From contig JAFWMQ010000002.1 of NCBI GenBank assembly GCA_017510605.1, positions 186,001-250,000 on the forward strand: a DNA stretch of 64,000 bases, in the 5' to 3' direction. Of the stretch, positions 25,894 through 35,865 are shown piece after piece (position 1 is the first letter of the stretch; each line of letters begins with the position of its first letter). A program made the translations under genes and the position numbers. This stretch comes from Clostridiales bacterium (GTDB taxonomy: Bacteria; Bacillota; Clostridia; Saccharofermentanales; Saccharofermentanaceae). The notes beneath the pieces were generated by a model. That model was not told the DNA's origin, ran no database searches, and saw nothing but the letters and a program-made list of their open reading frames with translations.

Positions 25894-27090
25894 ATGAAGA
25901 TTTTAGTAATCAACTGCGGAAGTTCATCCGCTAAGTTCCAGCTTTTCGATATCGACACAGGTGATGTTCTTGCAAAGGGTAATGCCGAGAGAATCGGAAT
26001 CGACGGCAAGCTCACATATAAGCCTTCAGGCAAAGATGAATTCGTATCAACAGAATCCATGCCTGACCACAAGGTTGCAGTCCGCATGATCCTTGATGCT
26101 CTTGTAGATCCCGAGCATGGCGTAATCTCTGACGTATCCGAGATCGCAGCTGTAGGCCACAGAGTACTCCACGGCGGTAAGTACTACAGCGAATCCGTTA
26201 TCGTTAACGATGATGTTAAGAAAGTCATCAGAGAGTGCTTCCCCTTAGGACCTCTCCACAATCCTGCAAACCTCATCGGTATCGAGGCATGCGAAGATGT
26301 TCTTCCTGAGGGCACACCTCAAGTTGCAGTTTTCGATACTGCATTCCATCAGACAATGCCTCCTAAAGCTTACACATATGCACTTCCTTATGAGATCTCC
26401 GAGAAGTATGACATCCGCCGTTACGGTTTCCACGGAACTTCTCACAGATATGTAAGCCACAGAGTAGCTGATTTCCTCGGAAAGAAGTATGAGGATCTCA
26501 GAATCATCACATGCCACCTCGGAAACGGTTCTTCCTTTGCAGCTGTTAAGGACGGCAAGTGCCAGGATACATCAATGGGTCTTACACCTCTTGCAGGTAT
26601 CTGCATGGGAACAAGAACAGGCGACATCGATCCTGCCATCATTCCTTTCCTTATGAAGAATGAAAGATACACACCTGACGAGATGGATAATCTCCTTAAC
26701 AAGCAGTCAGGCGTTCAGGGTGTTTCAGGTGTTTCATCAGACTTCAGAGATCTTGAGAAGGCAGCTAACGAAGGCAACGAGAGAGCAAGACTCGCGCTCG
26801 ACATGTTCGCATATCAGGGAAAGAAGATCATCGGTTCTTATGCAGCTGCTATGGGCGGTGTTGATGTTATCGTATTCACAGCCGGTATCGGTGAGAATAC
26901 CGATCACATGAGAAAAGCTATGTGCGAAGGTCTTGAGTTTATGGGTGTTGAGTTCGATGACTCTGTTAACTCCGGTCTCCGCGGCAAGGAAGCAATCATC
27001 TCCAAGTCCACATCAAAGGTTACTGTCTGCGTAATTCCTACCAATGAGGAACTCGCAATCGCTCAGGAGACTGAGAGACTCGTAAGATAA
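25894..27090 (+). CDS. ackA: Acetate kinase
   Basis: 398 residues. The N-terminal VINCGSSSAKFQLFD, the FDTAFHQTMP loop, RRYGFHGTSH, HLGNGSS and FTAGIGEN are standard for the family. It makes ATP and acetate from acetyl phosphate and ADP. It forms an operon with pta, with AGGAG before the ATG. Confidence 0.97.
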   Translation: MKILVINCGSSSAKFQLFDIDTGDVLAKGNAERIGIDGKLTYKPSGKDEFVSTESMPDHKVAVRMILDALVDPEHGVISDVSEIAAVGHRVLHGGKYYSESVIVNDDVKKVIRECFPLGPLHNPANLIGIEACEDVLPEGTPQVAVFDTAFHQTMPPKAYTYALPYEISEKYDIRRYGFHGTSHRYVSHRVADFLGKKYEDLRIITCHLGNGSSFAAVKDGKCQDTSMGLTPLAGICMGTRTGDIDPAIIPFLMKNERYTPDEMDNLLNKQSGVQGVSGVSSDFRDLEKAANEGNERARLALDMFAYQGKKIIGSYAAAMGGVDVIVFTAGIGENTDHMRKAMCEGLEFMGVEFDDSVNSGLRGKEAIISKSTSKVTVCVIPTNEELAIAQETERLVR

Positions 27091-27120
27091 TCCCGGGATA
27101 ATTCCAGATCGATTATTCTG

Positions 27121-28431
27121 ATGGACTGCATTAAGTTTTTATATATTGATCCCGGCACGGGAGGAATGCTGTTTACCATTTTGTTCGGCCTTTTCGGCGT
27201 GGTGGTATTTGCTTTCCGCACAGTCCTGATGAAGCTGAAGTTCCGCGCAAGCGGAGGAAAAGCTTCGAAGATCAATGATCAGAAGATCCCTATAGCGATC
27301 TATACCGATCACAAAAGATATTGGAACGTTTTTGAGCCGCTTCTTGATGAATTCGAGAAGCGGCATCAAAAAGTTGTCTATCTTACAGGTTCCGGGGACG
27401 ATCCGGTCTTCGGGAAAAATTATGAATTTATTTCAGGGCAGTTTATCGGAGAAGGTAATAAAGGTTTCTCAAAACTCAATCTGCTGAACGCATCCGTTGT
27501 CGTATCATCGACACCGAGTCTTGATGTTTTTCAATGGAAGAGATCGAAAAATGTGGATTACTATATTCACATTCCTCACGCTCCCAATGATATTACGTTA
27601 TACAGGATGTTCGGGATCGACCACTATGACGCGATTATTCTTTCAGGCGAATATCAGGAAAAAGAAATAAGACAGCTTGAAGAACTCAGGGGTTACCCGC
27701 CCAAGGATATTGTTCTTTGCGGAATTCCTTTTATGGATGAGATGAAGAAAAGACTTGAAGCTTCTGATGATCTTCCGTCTCATGAACGCACTGTCCTTCT
27801 GGCTCCTTCATGGGGTGAGAGCAGTATTCTCTCAAAATACGGAGAACCGTTTATTGATGCGTTGATCTCCACAGGGTACAAGATCATTGTAAGGCCGCAT
27901 CCCCAATCGTTTTCTGCTGAGAAGGATCTTATGGATAAACTGATGGTCAAATACAATGACACTTCTAAAGTTATCTGGAACAGGGATACTGACAACTTTG
28001 AAGTCTTAAGACAATCAGACATCCTTATATCGGATTTTTCAGGTGTCATGTTTGATTTCTCGTTAGTATTTGACAAACCTGTTATCTACACCAGAGCATA
28101 TTTCGATGTCAGCCCTTACGATGCATCATGGATAGAAGATGAACTGTGGATGTATAAGATTCTTCCGTCAATCGGTCTTGAACTTAATGAGAATAACATG
28201 GGAGACATCAAGCAGCTCATCGATAAATGCATAGACGATCCTTCCTTCAGCAACGGCCGTGACAAAGCACGTTCCGAGACCTGGGTCCATATGGGTGAAG
28301 GCGCGAAAAGATCCGTCGATTTCATTATGGAAAAATATAATGAAGTTATCTCACGAAATACAAAAGAAGAGATACAGGATACCACGCCTTCGAAAAGAAA
28401 AATGAAGAAAGTATCTCTGAAGGGTTTGTGA
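27121..28431 (+). CDS. CDP-glycerol glycerophosphotransferase-like protein
   Basis: 436 residues. An N-terminal membrane helix (about 15-38) is followed by a GT-B type domain with YKIIVRPHPQSF and DILISDFSGVMFDFSLVFDKPVIY, the signature of TagB/TagF-type CDP-glycerol:polyol glycerophosphotransferases. The family adds glycerol phosphate to wall or capsule polymers. No clear ribosome-binding site precedes the ATG at 27121; a second ATG in frame follows a GGGAGGA, but lies inside the membrane helix. It is followed 4 bases later by the YidC/sulfatase-like fusion, so the two probably act on the same polymer. Confidence 0.75.
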   Translation: MDCIKFLYIDPGTGGMLFTILFGLFGVVVFAFRTVLMKLKFRASGGKASKINDQKIPIAIYTDHKRYWNVFEPLLDEFEKRHQKVVYLTGSGDDPVFGKNYEFISGQFIGEGNKGFSKLNLLNASVVVSSTPSLDVFQWKRSKNVDYYIHIPHAPNDITLYRMFGIDHYDAIILSGEYQEKEIRQLEELRGYPPKDIVLCGIPFMDEMKKRLEASDDLPSHERTVLLAPSWGESSILSKYGEPFIDALISTGYKIIVRPHPQSFSAEKDLMDKLMVKYNDTSKVIWNRDTDNFEVLRQSDILISDFSGVMFDFSLVFDKPVIYTRAYFDVSPYDASWIEDELWMYKILPSIGLELNENNMGDIKQLIDKCIDDPSFSNGRDKARSETWVHMGEGAKRSVDFIMEKYNEVISRNTKEEIQDTTPSKRKMKKVSLKGL

Positions 28432-28435
28432 TCAA

Positions 28436-31216
28436 ATGTCGGTACTGTCAGCACTCTATACACTGATAATCTCTCCGTTAATGCTTCTTTTTGAAGTTAT
28501 ATTTACGATCGCAAACAGGGCGATAGGAAATGAAGGATTGTCGATAATCTTCTTAAGCCTTGCAGTTAATTTCCTGGTATTGCCTTTATACAAAAGAGCA
28601 GATGAACTTCAGGCAGAAGAGCGCGATATCCAGGCAAAGATGGCTTCACGCATTAAGCAGATCAAGAGCACGTTTAAAGGTGATGAGCGATTCTTTATGC
28701 TTCAGGAGTACTATCGTATTAATCACTATAAACCGGTTTATGCTCTTAAGAGTTCAGTTTCTCTTCTTCTGCAGATTCCGTTTTTTATCGCTGCATATAA
28801 TCTCTTATCAGGCATGCAGTGTCTTCATGGAATGAGTTTCGGTTTTATAAGTGATCTCGGAAAAGAAGATGCGATGTTTACCATAGGAAACTTTCCTGTA
28901 AATGTTCTTCCTATTCTTATGACACTGATAAATATCGTATCAGGTATTATCTATACAAAAGGTCATCCGCTGAAGGCTAAGATACAGGTCTATGGTTTGG
29001 CGGCAGTCTTCCTGGTTCTGCTTTATCACTCACCGTCAGGCCTTGTATTCTACTGGCTTCTTAATAACGTTTTCTCTCTTGTTAAGAATGTTTTCTATAA
29101 GCTTAAAGATCCTAAGAAAGCTCTTTATATCGTTCTTGCTATTGCAGGTATAGCCGTAAGTATCTATACCGCGATCAACCCTGATTTCGGAATAAAAAGG
29201 AAGATCCTTCTTATAGCTTGCTGCATTTTGCTCTGCATTCCGTTGGCATCTGTATTCTTTAAGAAAATAATCAGTCTTCCGGCGATAACAAAGACCGGAT
29301 CAAAAGATGCTTCAGGTGTATTTACCGGCGGATGCATCTTCATGGCACTTGTTACAGGCCTTCTTATTCCATCTTCGGTAATCGACACATCAGCACTGGA
29401 ATTCATTGATGTAAATCTTCCGGGAAACCCTGTCCTCTATGTAATTAATGCCATGCTCTTATCATTCGGCAGCTGGGTCCTTTGGGGAGGCGTTTTCTAC
29501 TTTTTTATGAGCGATACAGTCAAGTCGCTGTTCAGCAAACTGATATGGATCATCTGCGGTGTCTCGGTAATCGACTATATGTTGTTCGGCACAAAGCTCG
29601 GAACACTTTCTTCGACACTGCAGTATGATATAAAGCCTTCTTTCGTGTCCAAAGAATATCTGCTCAATGCATTGGCGATAATCGCAGCAGGTGCAGTTTT
29701 GATCTTCCTTTATGTAAAGGCAGCCAAGATAACGAAGACTGTTCTTATTGTTGCAGGACTGTCTGTTTTCGCAATCGGTATTTATCATATTGCCGGGATA
29801 TGCAGGACTTATAAAGGGTATCAGGATTCTGTCCAAAAGTATCAGAGTGCTTCCGAGAATCAAACTGATGAAACAGTGATCCCTCTTAGTAAAAACGGTA
29901 AGAATGTTGTTGTGCTGATGCTTGACCGCGCTATGGGAACACAGGTTCCTTACATATTTAATGAGAAGCCTGAACTTTTGGAAAAGTTTGACGGGTTTAC
30001 ATATTATCCGAATACTATTTCATATGGTGCGTATACGAATTTCGGTTCTCCGGCTTTGTTCGGAGGATATGAATATACACCAGAAAGAATGAATGAAAGA
30101 GATACCGAGAGTCTTGAAAGCAAACACAATGAAGCTCTCAGGGTAATGCCGGTGCTCTTCGGTAAGAACGGTTATGAGGTAACTGTCTGTGATCCCACTT
30201 ATGCCGGTTACAGCTGGATACCGGATCTGTCCATATATGAAGATCATCCTGAATTCCACTGTTACAATCTGAATGGCAAATACAATATGTTTGATGATGA
30301 TACTTATGATGCGTATGCCCTTACATTATCCGAACGCACACGTGAGATCCGTAACCGTAATTTCTTCTGTTTTTCATTTATGAAGATTGCCCCTCTCTTC
30401 GTTCAGGAGACACTTTATGATGATGGACTTTATAACGAATCTTCCACGGGTGATGACGGTCTGTTTGTCCAGAGCAGGGAAGGGCTTTCGCAGAGCACTG
30501 GTTATAACATGTATTTTATTGATGCATATTCCGTTCTGAAAGCTCTGCCGGAGATCACCGGAATCAATGAAAGTTCAGAGAACACGTTCTTCATGATGTC
30601 CAACGATGCAACACATTCACCTTGTCTTCTGCAGGAACCGGATTATACGCCCGAGAGCAGAGTTGATAATTCACCTTATGATGTTGATATGGTTTCACGT
30701 TATACGATCGACGGCAGGACGATGCAGATGGAGACAGAGGACCAGGTCACAAGTTATCACGTAAATATCGCTTCATATTTTGTTCTCGCTGAATGGTTCG
30801 ATTATCTCCGTGAGAACGGGGTTTACGATAATACAAGGATAATCATTGTGTCTGACCACGGAAGAGATCTGAGCCAGTTCGACATCACATGTAATGATGA
30901 AGATATGGAATTCTTTATGCCGCTCCTGCTGGTAAAGGATTTTGATGCAACCGGATTTACGGTCTGCGAAGAGTTAATGAGCAATGGTGATACACCTGTT
31001 ATTGCGACATCAGGTCTTATTGAATCACCTGTAAATCCGTTTACCGGCAAACCCATTAATTCGGATGCGAAAACAGGTCCCCAGACTATCTTCATGTCAA
31101 ACATCATAAGTACTGACGAGAACAACGGAAATACTTTCCTTCCGGGTTCATGGTATATCTTTACCGGAGGCGATGTTCACGATCCGGATAACTGGTCTTA
31201 CTTAGGCGATCATTAA
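28436..31216 (+). CDS. YidC/Oxa1-like domain fused to a membrane block and an alkaline-phosphatase-superfamily domain
   Basis: 926 residues. Residues about 1-222 match a YidC/Oxa1 core, with IIFLSLAVNFLVLPLYKRADE, a cytoplasmic coiled hairpin, SLLLQIPFFIAAYNLL and SGLVFYWLLNNVFSLVKN. The conserved groove Arg is Asn45. Residues about 228-475 add seven hydrophobic helices. Residues about 488-926 look like a sulfatase/LTA-synthase-type domain: VVVLMLDRA with Asp497, YTNFGSPALFGG, and IIIVSDHGRD with Asp807-His808-Gly809. The catalytic Thr or Ser is not certain. It follows the CDP-glycerol-transferase-like gene by 4 bases. Likely a phosphate-group transferase or hydrolase for an envelope polymer; this is inference. 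Confidence 0.8.
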   Translation: MSVLSALYTLIISPLMLLFEVIFTIANRAIGNEGLSIIFLSLAVNFLVLPLYKRADELQAEERDIQAKMASRIKQIKSTFKGDERFFMLQEYYRINHYKPVYALKSSVSLLLQIPFFIAAYNLLSGMQCLHGMSFGFISDLGKEDAMFTIGNFPVNVLPILMTLINIVSGIIYTKGHPLKAKIQVYGLAAVFLVLLYHSPSGLVFYWLLNNVFSLVKNVFYKLKDPKKALYIVLAIAGIAVSIYTAINPDFGIKRKILLIACCILLCIPLASVFFKKIISLPAITKTGSKDASGVFTGGCIFMALVTGLLIPSSVIDTSALEFIDVNLPGNPVLYVINAMLLSFGSWVLWGGVFYFFMSDTVKSLFSKLIWIICGVSVIDYMLFGTKLGTLSSTLQYDIKPSFVSKEYLLNALAIIAAGAVLIFLYVKAAKITKTVLIVAGLSVFAIGIYHIAGICRTYKGYQDSVQKYQSASENQTDETVIPLSKNGKNVVVLMLDRAMGTQVPYIFNEKPELLEKFDGFTYYPNTISYGAYTNFGSPALFGGYEYTPERMNERDTESLESKHNEALRVMPVLFGKNGYEVTVCDPTYAGYSWIPDLSIYEDHPEFHCYNLNGKYNMFDDDTYDAYALTLSERTREIRNRNFFCFSFMKIAPLFVQETLYDDGLYNESSTGDDGLFVQSREGLSQSTGYNMYFIDAYSVLKALPEITGINESSENTFFMMSNDATHSPCLLQEPDYTPESRVDNSPYDVDMVSRYTIDGRTMQMETEDQVTSYHVNIASYFVLAEWFDYLRENGVYDNTRIIIVSDHGRDLSQFDITCNDEDMEFFMPLLLVKDFDATGFTVCEELMSNGDTPVIATSGLIESPVNPFTGKPINSDAKTGPQTIFMSNIISTDENNGNTFLPGSWYIFTGGDVHDPDNWSYLGDH

Positions 31217-31219
31217 GTA

Positions 31220-31873
31220 TCAGTAATTGAGATTCAACGACTTCTTGATATCGCTGTCCGCACCGAAAACAGTTACTGTATCCCCTTCTTCGAAAACGAA
31301 ATCTGCAGGGAATTCCAGGATCTGCTTATCTGCTCTCCTTATGGAAAGAACGTTCAGGTGAAGTTTGTTGCGCACACCGAGTTCGACAAGAGTCTTGCCG
31401 ATCCAGCTTTTTGGTACTGTAATCTCAAAGATCGAGTAGTCTCCGGGATAATCAAGATAATCGACGACTCTTCCTGAGCACCAGCGGATGGCAGCCCATT
31501 CGGCAAGCTGCTTTTCGGGGAATACGACCGCATCTGCTCCGTTCCTTAAGAGGAACTTCTCATGAACTGATCTGGATGCCCTTGCAACAACATATCTTGC
31601 ACCGCATTCCTTTAACAGTGAAGTGGTCTCGAGTGAAGCTTGAAAATCGTCACCGATTGCCACGAAACATACGTTGAAATTTTCAACACCCAGCGATCTG
31701 ATAAAACTCTCGTTTGTGGAATCGCCGATAAGGGAGCTTGTTACCATCCCTAATACGGGTTCAATGCGTTCTTCCGAAGAATCAACCGCAAGGATCTCAT
31801 CGCCTGCTTTGTTAAGCTGTTCAATAAGGTGATAACCGAAACGTCCGAGTCCTATTACGAGTATGCTTTTCAT
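31220..31873 (-). CDS. ktrA: Potassium uptake regulator KtrA (TrkA family)
   Basis: 217 residues. An N-terminal RCK-N Rossmann domain with GLGRFGYHLIEQL and IGDDFQASLETT, then an RCK-C domain from about residue 140. It gates the membrane subunit KtrB in response to nucleotides. AAAGGAA precedes the ATG, 23 bases after ktrB. Confidence 0.92.
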   Translation of the reverse strand: MKSILVIGLGRFGYHLIEQLNKAGDEILAVDSSEERIEPVLGMVTSSLIGDSTNESFIRSLGVENFNVCFVAIGDDFQASLETTSLLKECGARYVVARASRSVHEKFLLRNGADAVVFPEKQLAEWAAIRWCSGRVVDYLDYPGDYSIFEITVPKSWIGKTLVELGVRNKLHLNVLSIRRADKQILEFPADFVFEEGDTVTVFGADSDIKKSLNLNY

Positions 31874-31895
31874 GTTGTTGTTCCTTTCTGCCGGA

Positions 31896-33233
31896 TCAGC
31901 CGACCGCTATGTTGTCTGCCGGGTATTGTCTGTTGCCTGTCGATTTGCGCGAGATTGCCGCATAGACAAGCGTAAGTCCTCCGACACGTCCTGTATACAT
32001 AAGTAATATCAGTATTATTTTCGAGACTGTGGAAAGATCCGGGGTAATACCCATCGAGAGACCTACGGTGCCGACGGCTGAAGCGCTCTCGAATAAAGTC
32101 TTAAGGAAGGTAATATGCTCGATCTTTGAGATAAGCATTGCTCCGACGAGCGTGAGTATTACGTCCAGCATAAATACTGCAACTGCACCGGAGATTGCTT
32201 CAGACTTGATCCTTCTCCTGAACACAGCCGGAGATTTCTCATGTTTGAATACGGAGAGCATGGTAAAGAAAAGTACTGCAACAGTTGTGATCTTCATACC
32301 GCCTGCCGTAGATCCCGGAGCACCTCCTATGAGCATAAGGATTACCGTAAGAAGGATTCCGGTTCCGGAGAAATAGTTATAATCTGTTGTGTTGAATCCT
32401 GCTGTTCTCGGAGTAACCGCCTGGAACAATGAAGCTAAATACCTCTGACCGAACGGAAGGTGGCTGTATTCTCCATACCATAAATAGATCATAGGGAAAA
32501 CGATAAGGATTATCTCCATAATGATAATGATCTTGCTCTGTGTGCTGTATCTTGAGAACCTGAAACCGTACTTTCTGATATCGAGCCAGGTAAGGAATCC
32601 CAGACCGCCTGTAATGATGAGGAACACAAGAGTGATTACTATTACGGGGTTATCCATATAAGGCATCATTGATGAGAAAGGACCATGGGAACCGTTAAGA
32701 TCAAATCCCGCATTACAGAAAGCCGAAACTGACGTAAAGACCGATAGCCAGAGCCCTTTAAGGACACCGTATTCCGAAATGAATACAGGAGACATTGCTA
32801 CTGCTCCCGCGGCTTCGAAAATAACCGTTCCGATACAGATGAATCTTGTGTATTTTAAGATCTCACCGAGGTTAGGCGCGGAGACTGCTTCCTGAAGTGT
32901 TGTCCTTGCCTGAAGGCTCAGGTTTTTGCCGATGAGCCTGGACAGGATGGTGGTCATGGTAACAACGCCCATGCCTCCGATCTGGATCAGGATCAGGATA
33001 ACTATCTGACCGAATAATGACCAGTGTGACTCGGTATCATATACGATAAGACCTGTAACACAGCTTGCAGATGTGGATGTAAAGAATGCATCCGCAAAAC
33101 TTGTCCATTCTCTTGTTTTTGTTGATATAGGGAGCATGAGAAGAACTGCTCCGGCGGCTATCATTAGAAAAAAGCCCAACAGAATGCTTTGTGAGCCGCT
33201 TAATCTGAAATGTTTTTGTTCGTTACCGTTCAT
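31896..33233 (-). CDS. ktrB: Potassium transporter KtrB (TrkH family)
   Basis: 445 residues from the ATG at 33233 (two further starts, 33284 and 33308, are in frame). Four pore repeats are visible, with filter segments such as STSASCVTGLIVYDT, SAFCNAGFD, TPRTAGFNTTD and SAVGTVGLSMG; the filter glycines are in place. Ten or more membrane helices. None of the starts has a good ribosome-binding site, and a promoter with its -10 box ends 7 bases before the 33233 ATG. It is co-transcribed with ktrA. Confidence 0.88.
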   Translation of the reverse strand: MNGNEQKHFRLSGSQSILLGFFLMIAAGAVLLMLPISTKTREWTSFADAFFTSTSASCVTGLIVYDTESHWSLFGQIVILILIQIGGMGVVTMTTILSRLIGKNLSLQARTTLQEAVSAPNLGEILKYTRFICIGTVIFEAAGAVAMSPVFISEYGVLKGLWLSVFTSVSAFCNAGFDLNGSHGPFSSMMPYMDNPVIVITLVFLIITGGLGFLTWLDIRKYGFRFSRYSTQSKIIIIMEIILIVFPMIYLWYGEYSHLPFGQRYLASLFQAVTPRTAGFNTTDYNYFSGTGILLTVILMLIGGAPGSTAGGMKITTVAVLFFTMLSVFKHEKSPAVFRRRIKSEAISGAVAVFMLDVILTLVGAMLISKIEHITFLKTLFESASAVGTVGLSMGITPDLSTVSKIILILLMYTGRVGGLTLVYAAISRKSTGNRQYPADNIAVG

Positions 33234-33240
33234 AGACGAT

Positions 33241-33269
33241 ATTATAAATCTAAATTTATTTTTTTTAAA
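33241..33269 (-). promoter_or_regulatory. Possible ktrB promoter for a leaderless transcript
   Basis: Minus strand TTTAAA (33264-33269), a 17-base spacer and a perfect TATAAT (33241-33246). The expected transcription start falls at or next to the ATG at 33233. Confidence 0.35.
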
Positions 33270-33354
33270 AGATATTTGTCCCATTAATTGACGGCTAATA
33301 ACAGCCAAGACTGTTATAATTTCTAAAATTATTCACTTAAGGGAGATAAACACA

Positions 33355-35793
33355 TTGTCAGACGCTAACAACAGCAATTCAGACGATTTTTTCAGAGAAC
33401 TGGAGAATATATACGGTCAGGATAAGGCATATCCTTCGGATCAGGATGCCGAGTTCTTTCTTGAAGGCCTTAACAAAGAACAGAAAGAGGCCGTAACGCA
33501 CCTTAACGGGCCCCTGCTTATCCTGGCAGGCGCGGGATCCGGCAAGACCAGAGTCATTACATACCGTATAGCTTATATGATGAAGAAGCATAATGTAGCT
33601 CCTTCATCGATCCTTGCGATCACGTTTACCAACAAGGCCGCAAATGAGATGCGCCAGAGAATAGAGGGACTTGTCGGTGAGAGTTCCAAGTATATCTGGT
33701 GCGGAACATTTCACAGCATTTTCGCGAGGATGTTAAGACGCCATGCAGAGCTTTTGGGCTATACAAAGTATTTCTCGATCATAGATACTGATGACCAGCT
33801 GAAACTGGTCAAGGAAGCAATGAAGGAATTGGATATTGCTGACAGCCAGTTCAAGCCCAAGTCAGTCCAGAACGAGATATCCAATGCCAAGAACAGATTT
33901 GTCGATGTTGATGAGTATTCGCTTCTGGCAGGAAAGGAATACTTCCTTGGTGTCGTTGCCAGGATCTATAAGAGATATCAGGAAAAACTCAAAGCCAATA
34001 ATGCCATGGATTTTGACGATATCCTGATCAATATGGTAAAGCTTCTCGAGAATAATCCGGATATAAAAGAACTGTACAGAAATAAGTTCAGATACATCAT
34101 GGTCGATGAGTATCAGGATACCAATATGCCGCAGTACCGCGCGGTAATGCAGCTTGCGTCAGGCAACGGTAATATCTGTGTTGTAGGCGATGATGACCAG
34201 TCGATATATTCGTTCAGAGGCGCCGATGTAAGACTGATCCTGAAGTTCGAGAAGGATTTTCCGGGTGCCAGAGTCATCAAGCTTGAGGAGAATTACCGTT
34301 CCACAAAGACGATCCTTGATGCCGCAAACTGCGTAATCGCCAATAATAAGAAGCGCAAGAGCAAGCATCTCAGGACTGAGGGTGAAGACGGCGATAAGAT
34401 AATCGTCATGAATGCCGATACCAGTAATGGTGAAGCCGAATTTGTCGGCAGGACCATCAAGATGATGGCCGATAAAGGCAAGTTCAAATATTCTGACTGT
34501 GCCGTGCTTTACAGGATGAATGCGCTTTCCCGTAATATAGAGACCACGCTTCATAATCTCGGAATCCCTTTCAGGGTCTACGGCGGCATGAGGTTCTATG
34601 ACAGAAAAGAGATCAAGGATATCCTTGCATACCTGAAGCTTATTAATGACGTAAAAGACAATATCGCTTTCGAGAGGATCATCAATGTTCCGAAGAGAGG
34701 AATAGGTGATACGACTATCGAGAAGATTAGACAGTATGCCATGAATGACGGAATAAGCATGTTTGAGTGCGCAATGCATGCCGTTGATTATCCTGAACTC
34801 GTAAGATCAGCTTCGAAGATATGCACTTTTACTGACCTGATAAACGGGATGAGAGACAAACTTAAAGAGAACAATATGGACTTTGCAGAGTTTGTCGATT
34901 ATGTGGAGAATGAGTCCGGAATTATCGAAGAGATCACGGAGCAGCGTGAGAAGAAGGGTGATATCATCGACAGGGTCGAGAACCTCAAAGAACTTCTTTC
35001 CGAAGCAAAAGAATTCGATAAGGCACACCGGGCAGAGCCTGTTGATATGGACAGTCTTGAGATCGATGAAGGGGACGGGCTCCCCGTTGAAGTTGATGAT
35101 GACTTTTTCTTTGACACTTCCACCTCTGACACGACAGAGGGAATACTCGGTCTTTATCTGGAGAATGCATCCCTCTTTACCGAAGGAGACGATTATAACG
35201 ACAGCGATGACTTTGTAAAGCTCATGTCGATCCACAGCGCAAAAGGCCTTGAGTTCGGAGCGGTATTTATCATTGGCCTGGAAGAAGGCGTATTCCCGAG
35301 TTACAGGTCCATACAGAGCATGGAAGATACAGAAGAAGAGAGAAGGCTCATGTATGTAGCTATTACAAGAGCCAAAAAGAATCTGTTTATCGTGCTCTCA
35401 AGACAGAGAATGCTTTTTGGACAAACCAACTGCAACCAGCCTTCGAGATTTATCAAAGAGATCAATCCCGGACTGCTCTATCTGATGGGATCGAAAAGAG
35501 AAGCACCGAAGGATGAGCCTCACGGTGAGACCAACAGGGAGAAGTCGAATAAATCAATTGCCTCTGCGATAAAATCGCAGTTTACGAAGGAAAAAGGTAA
35601 GCCTTCCGGAGCCCGCGAAGGACAGCTGGGACCTGATGATCTTTCTGAAGGAATGCGTGTCATTCATCCGAGATTCGGCGAAGGAATTATACTCAAGGTT
35701 GAGCCTGTCGGAGGGGATGCGCTTATAACCGTCGATTTTGACGGAAAGCGTAAGAATATGCTTGCCAATGCAGCGGGACTTAAGAAAGCATAA
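33355..35793 (+). CDS. pcrA: ATP-dependent DNA helicase PcrA/UvrD
   Basis: 812 residues. Walker A GAGSGKT at 59-65, DEYQDTN, DDDQSIYSFRGAD, EENYRST and SIHSAKGLEF mark the SF1A helicase. The C-terminus (EGMRVIHPRFGEGIILKVEP) is the Tudor-like domain that binds RNA polymerase in PcrA. An acidic insert rich in Asp lies at about 564-600, within the 2B region, and is longer than I would expect for the family. A TTG start, with GGGAG upstream. Confidence 0.93.
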   Translation: MSDANNSNSDDFFRELENIYGQDKAYPSDQDAEFFLEGLNKEQKEAVTHLNGPLLILAGAGSGKTRVITYRIAYMMKKHNVAPSSILAITFTNKAANEMRQRIEGLVGESSKYIWCGTFHSIFARMLRRHAELLGYTKYFSIIDTDDQLKLVKEAMKELDIADSQFKPKSVQNEISNAKNRFVDVDEYSLLAGKEYFLGVVARIYKRYQEKLKANNAMDFDDILINMVKLLENNPDIKELYRNKFRYIMVDEYQDTNMPQYRAVMQLASGNGNICVVGDDDQSIYSFRGADVRLILKFEKDFPGARVIKLEENYRSTKTILDAANCVIANNKKRKSKHLRTEGEDGDKIIVMNADTSNGEAEFVGRTIKMMADKGKFKYSDCAVLYRMNALSRNIETTLHNLGIPFRVYGGMRFYDRKEIKDILAYLKLINDVKDNIAFERIINVPKRGIGDTTIEKIRQYAMNDGISMFECAMHAVDYPELVRSASKICTFTDLINGMRDKLKENNMDFAEFVDYVENESGIIEEITEQREKKGDIIDRVENLKELLSEAKEFDKAHRAEPVDMDSLEIDEGDGLPVEVDDDFFFDTSTSDTTEGILGLYLENASLFTEGDDYNDSDDFVKLMSIHSAKGLEFGAVFIIGLEEGVFPSYRSIQSMEDTEEERRLMYVAITRAKKNLFIVLSRQRMLFGQTNCNQPSRFIKEINPGLLYLMGSKREAPKDEPHGETNREKSNKSIASAIKSQFTKEKGKPSGAREGQLGPDDLSEGMRVIHPRFGEGIILKVEPVGGDALITVDFDGKRKNMLANAAGLKKA

Positions 35794-35865
35794 GGTTTTG
35801 CCGAGAAGTGGGTATGCCTTTTGTAGTATAATAACCCAATTGTGTATAGAAGGAGACTTTAACTG

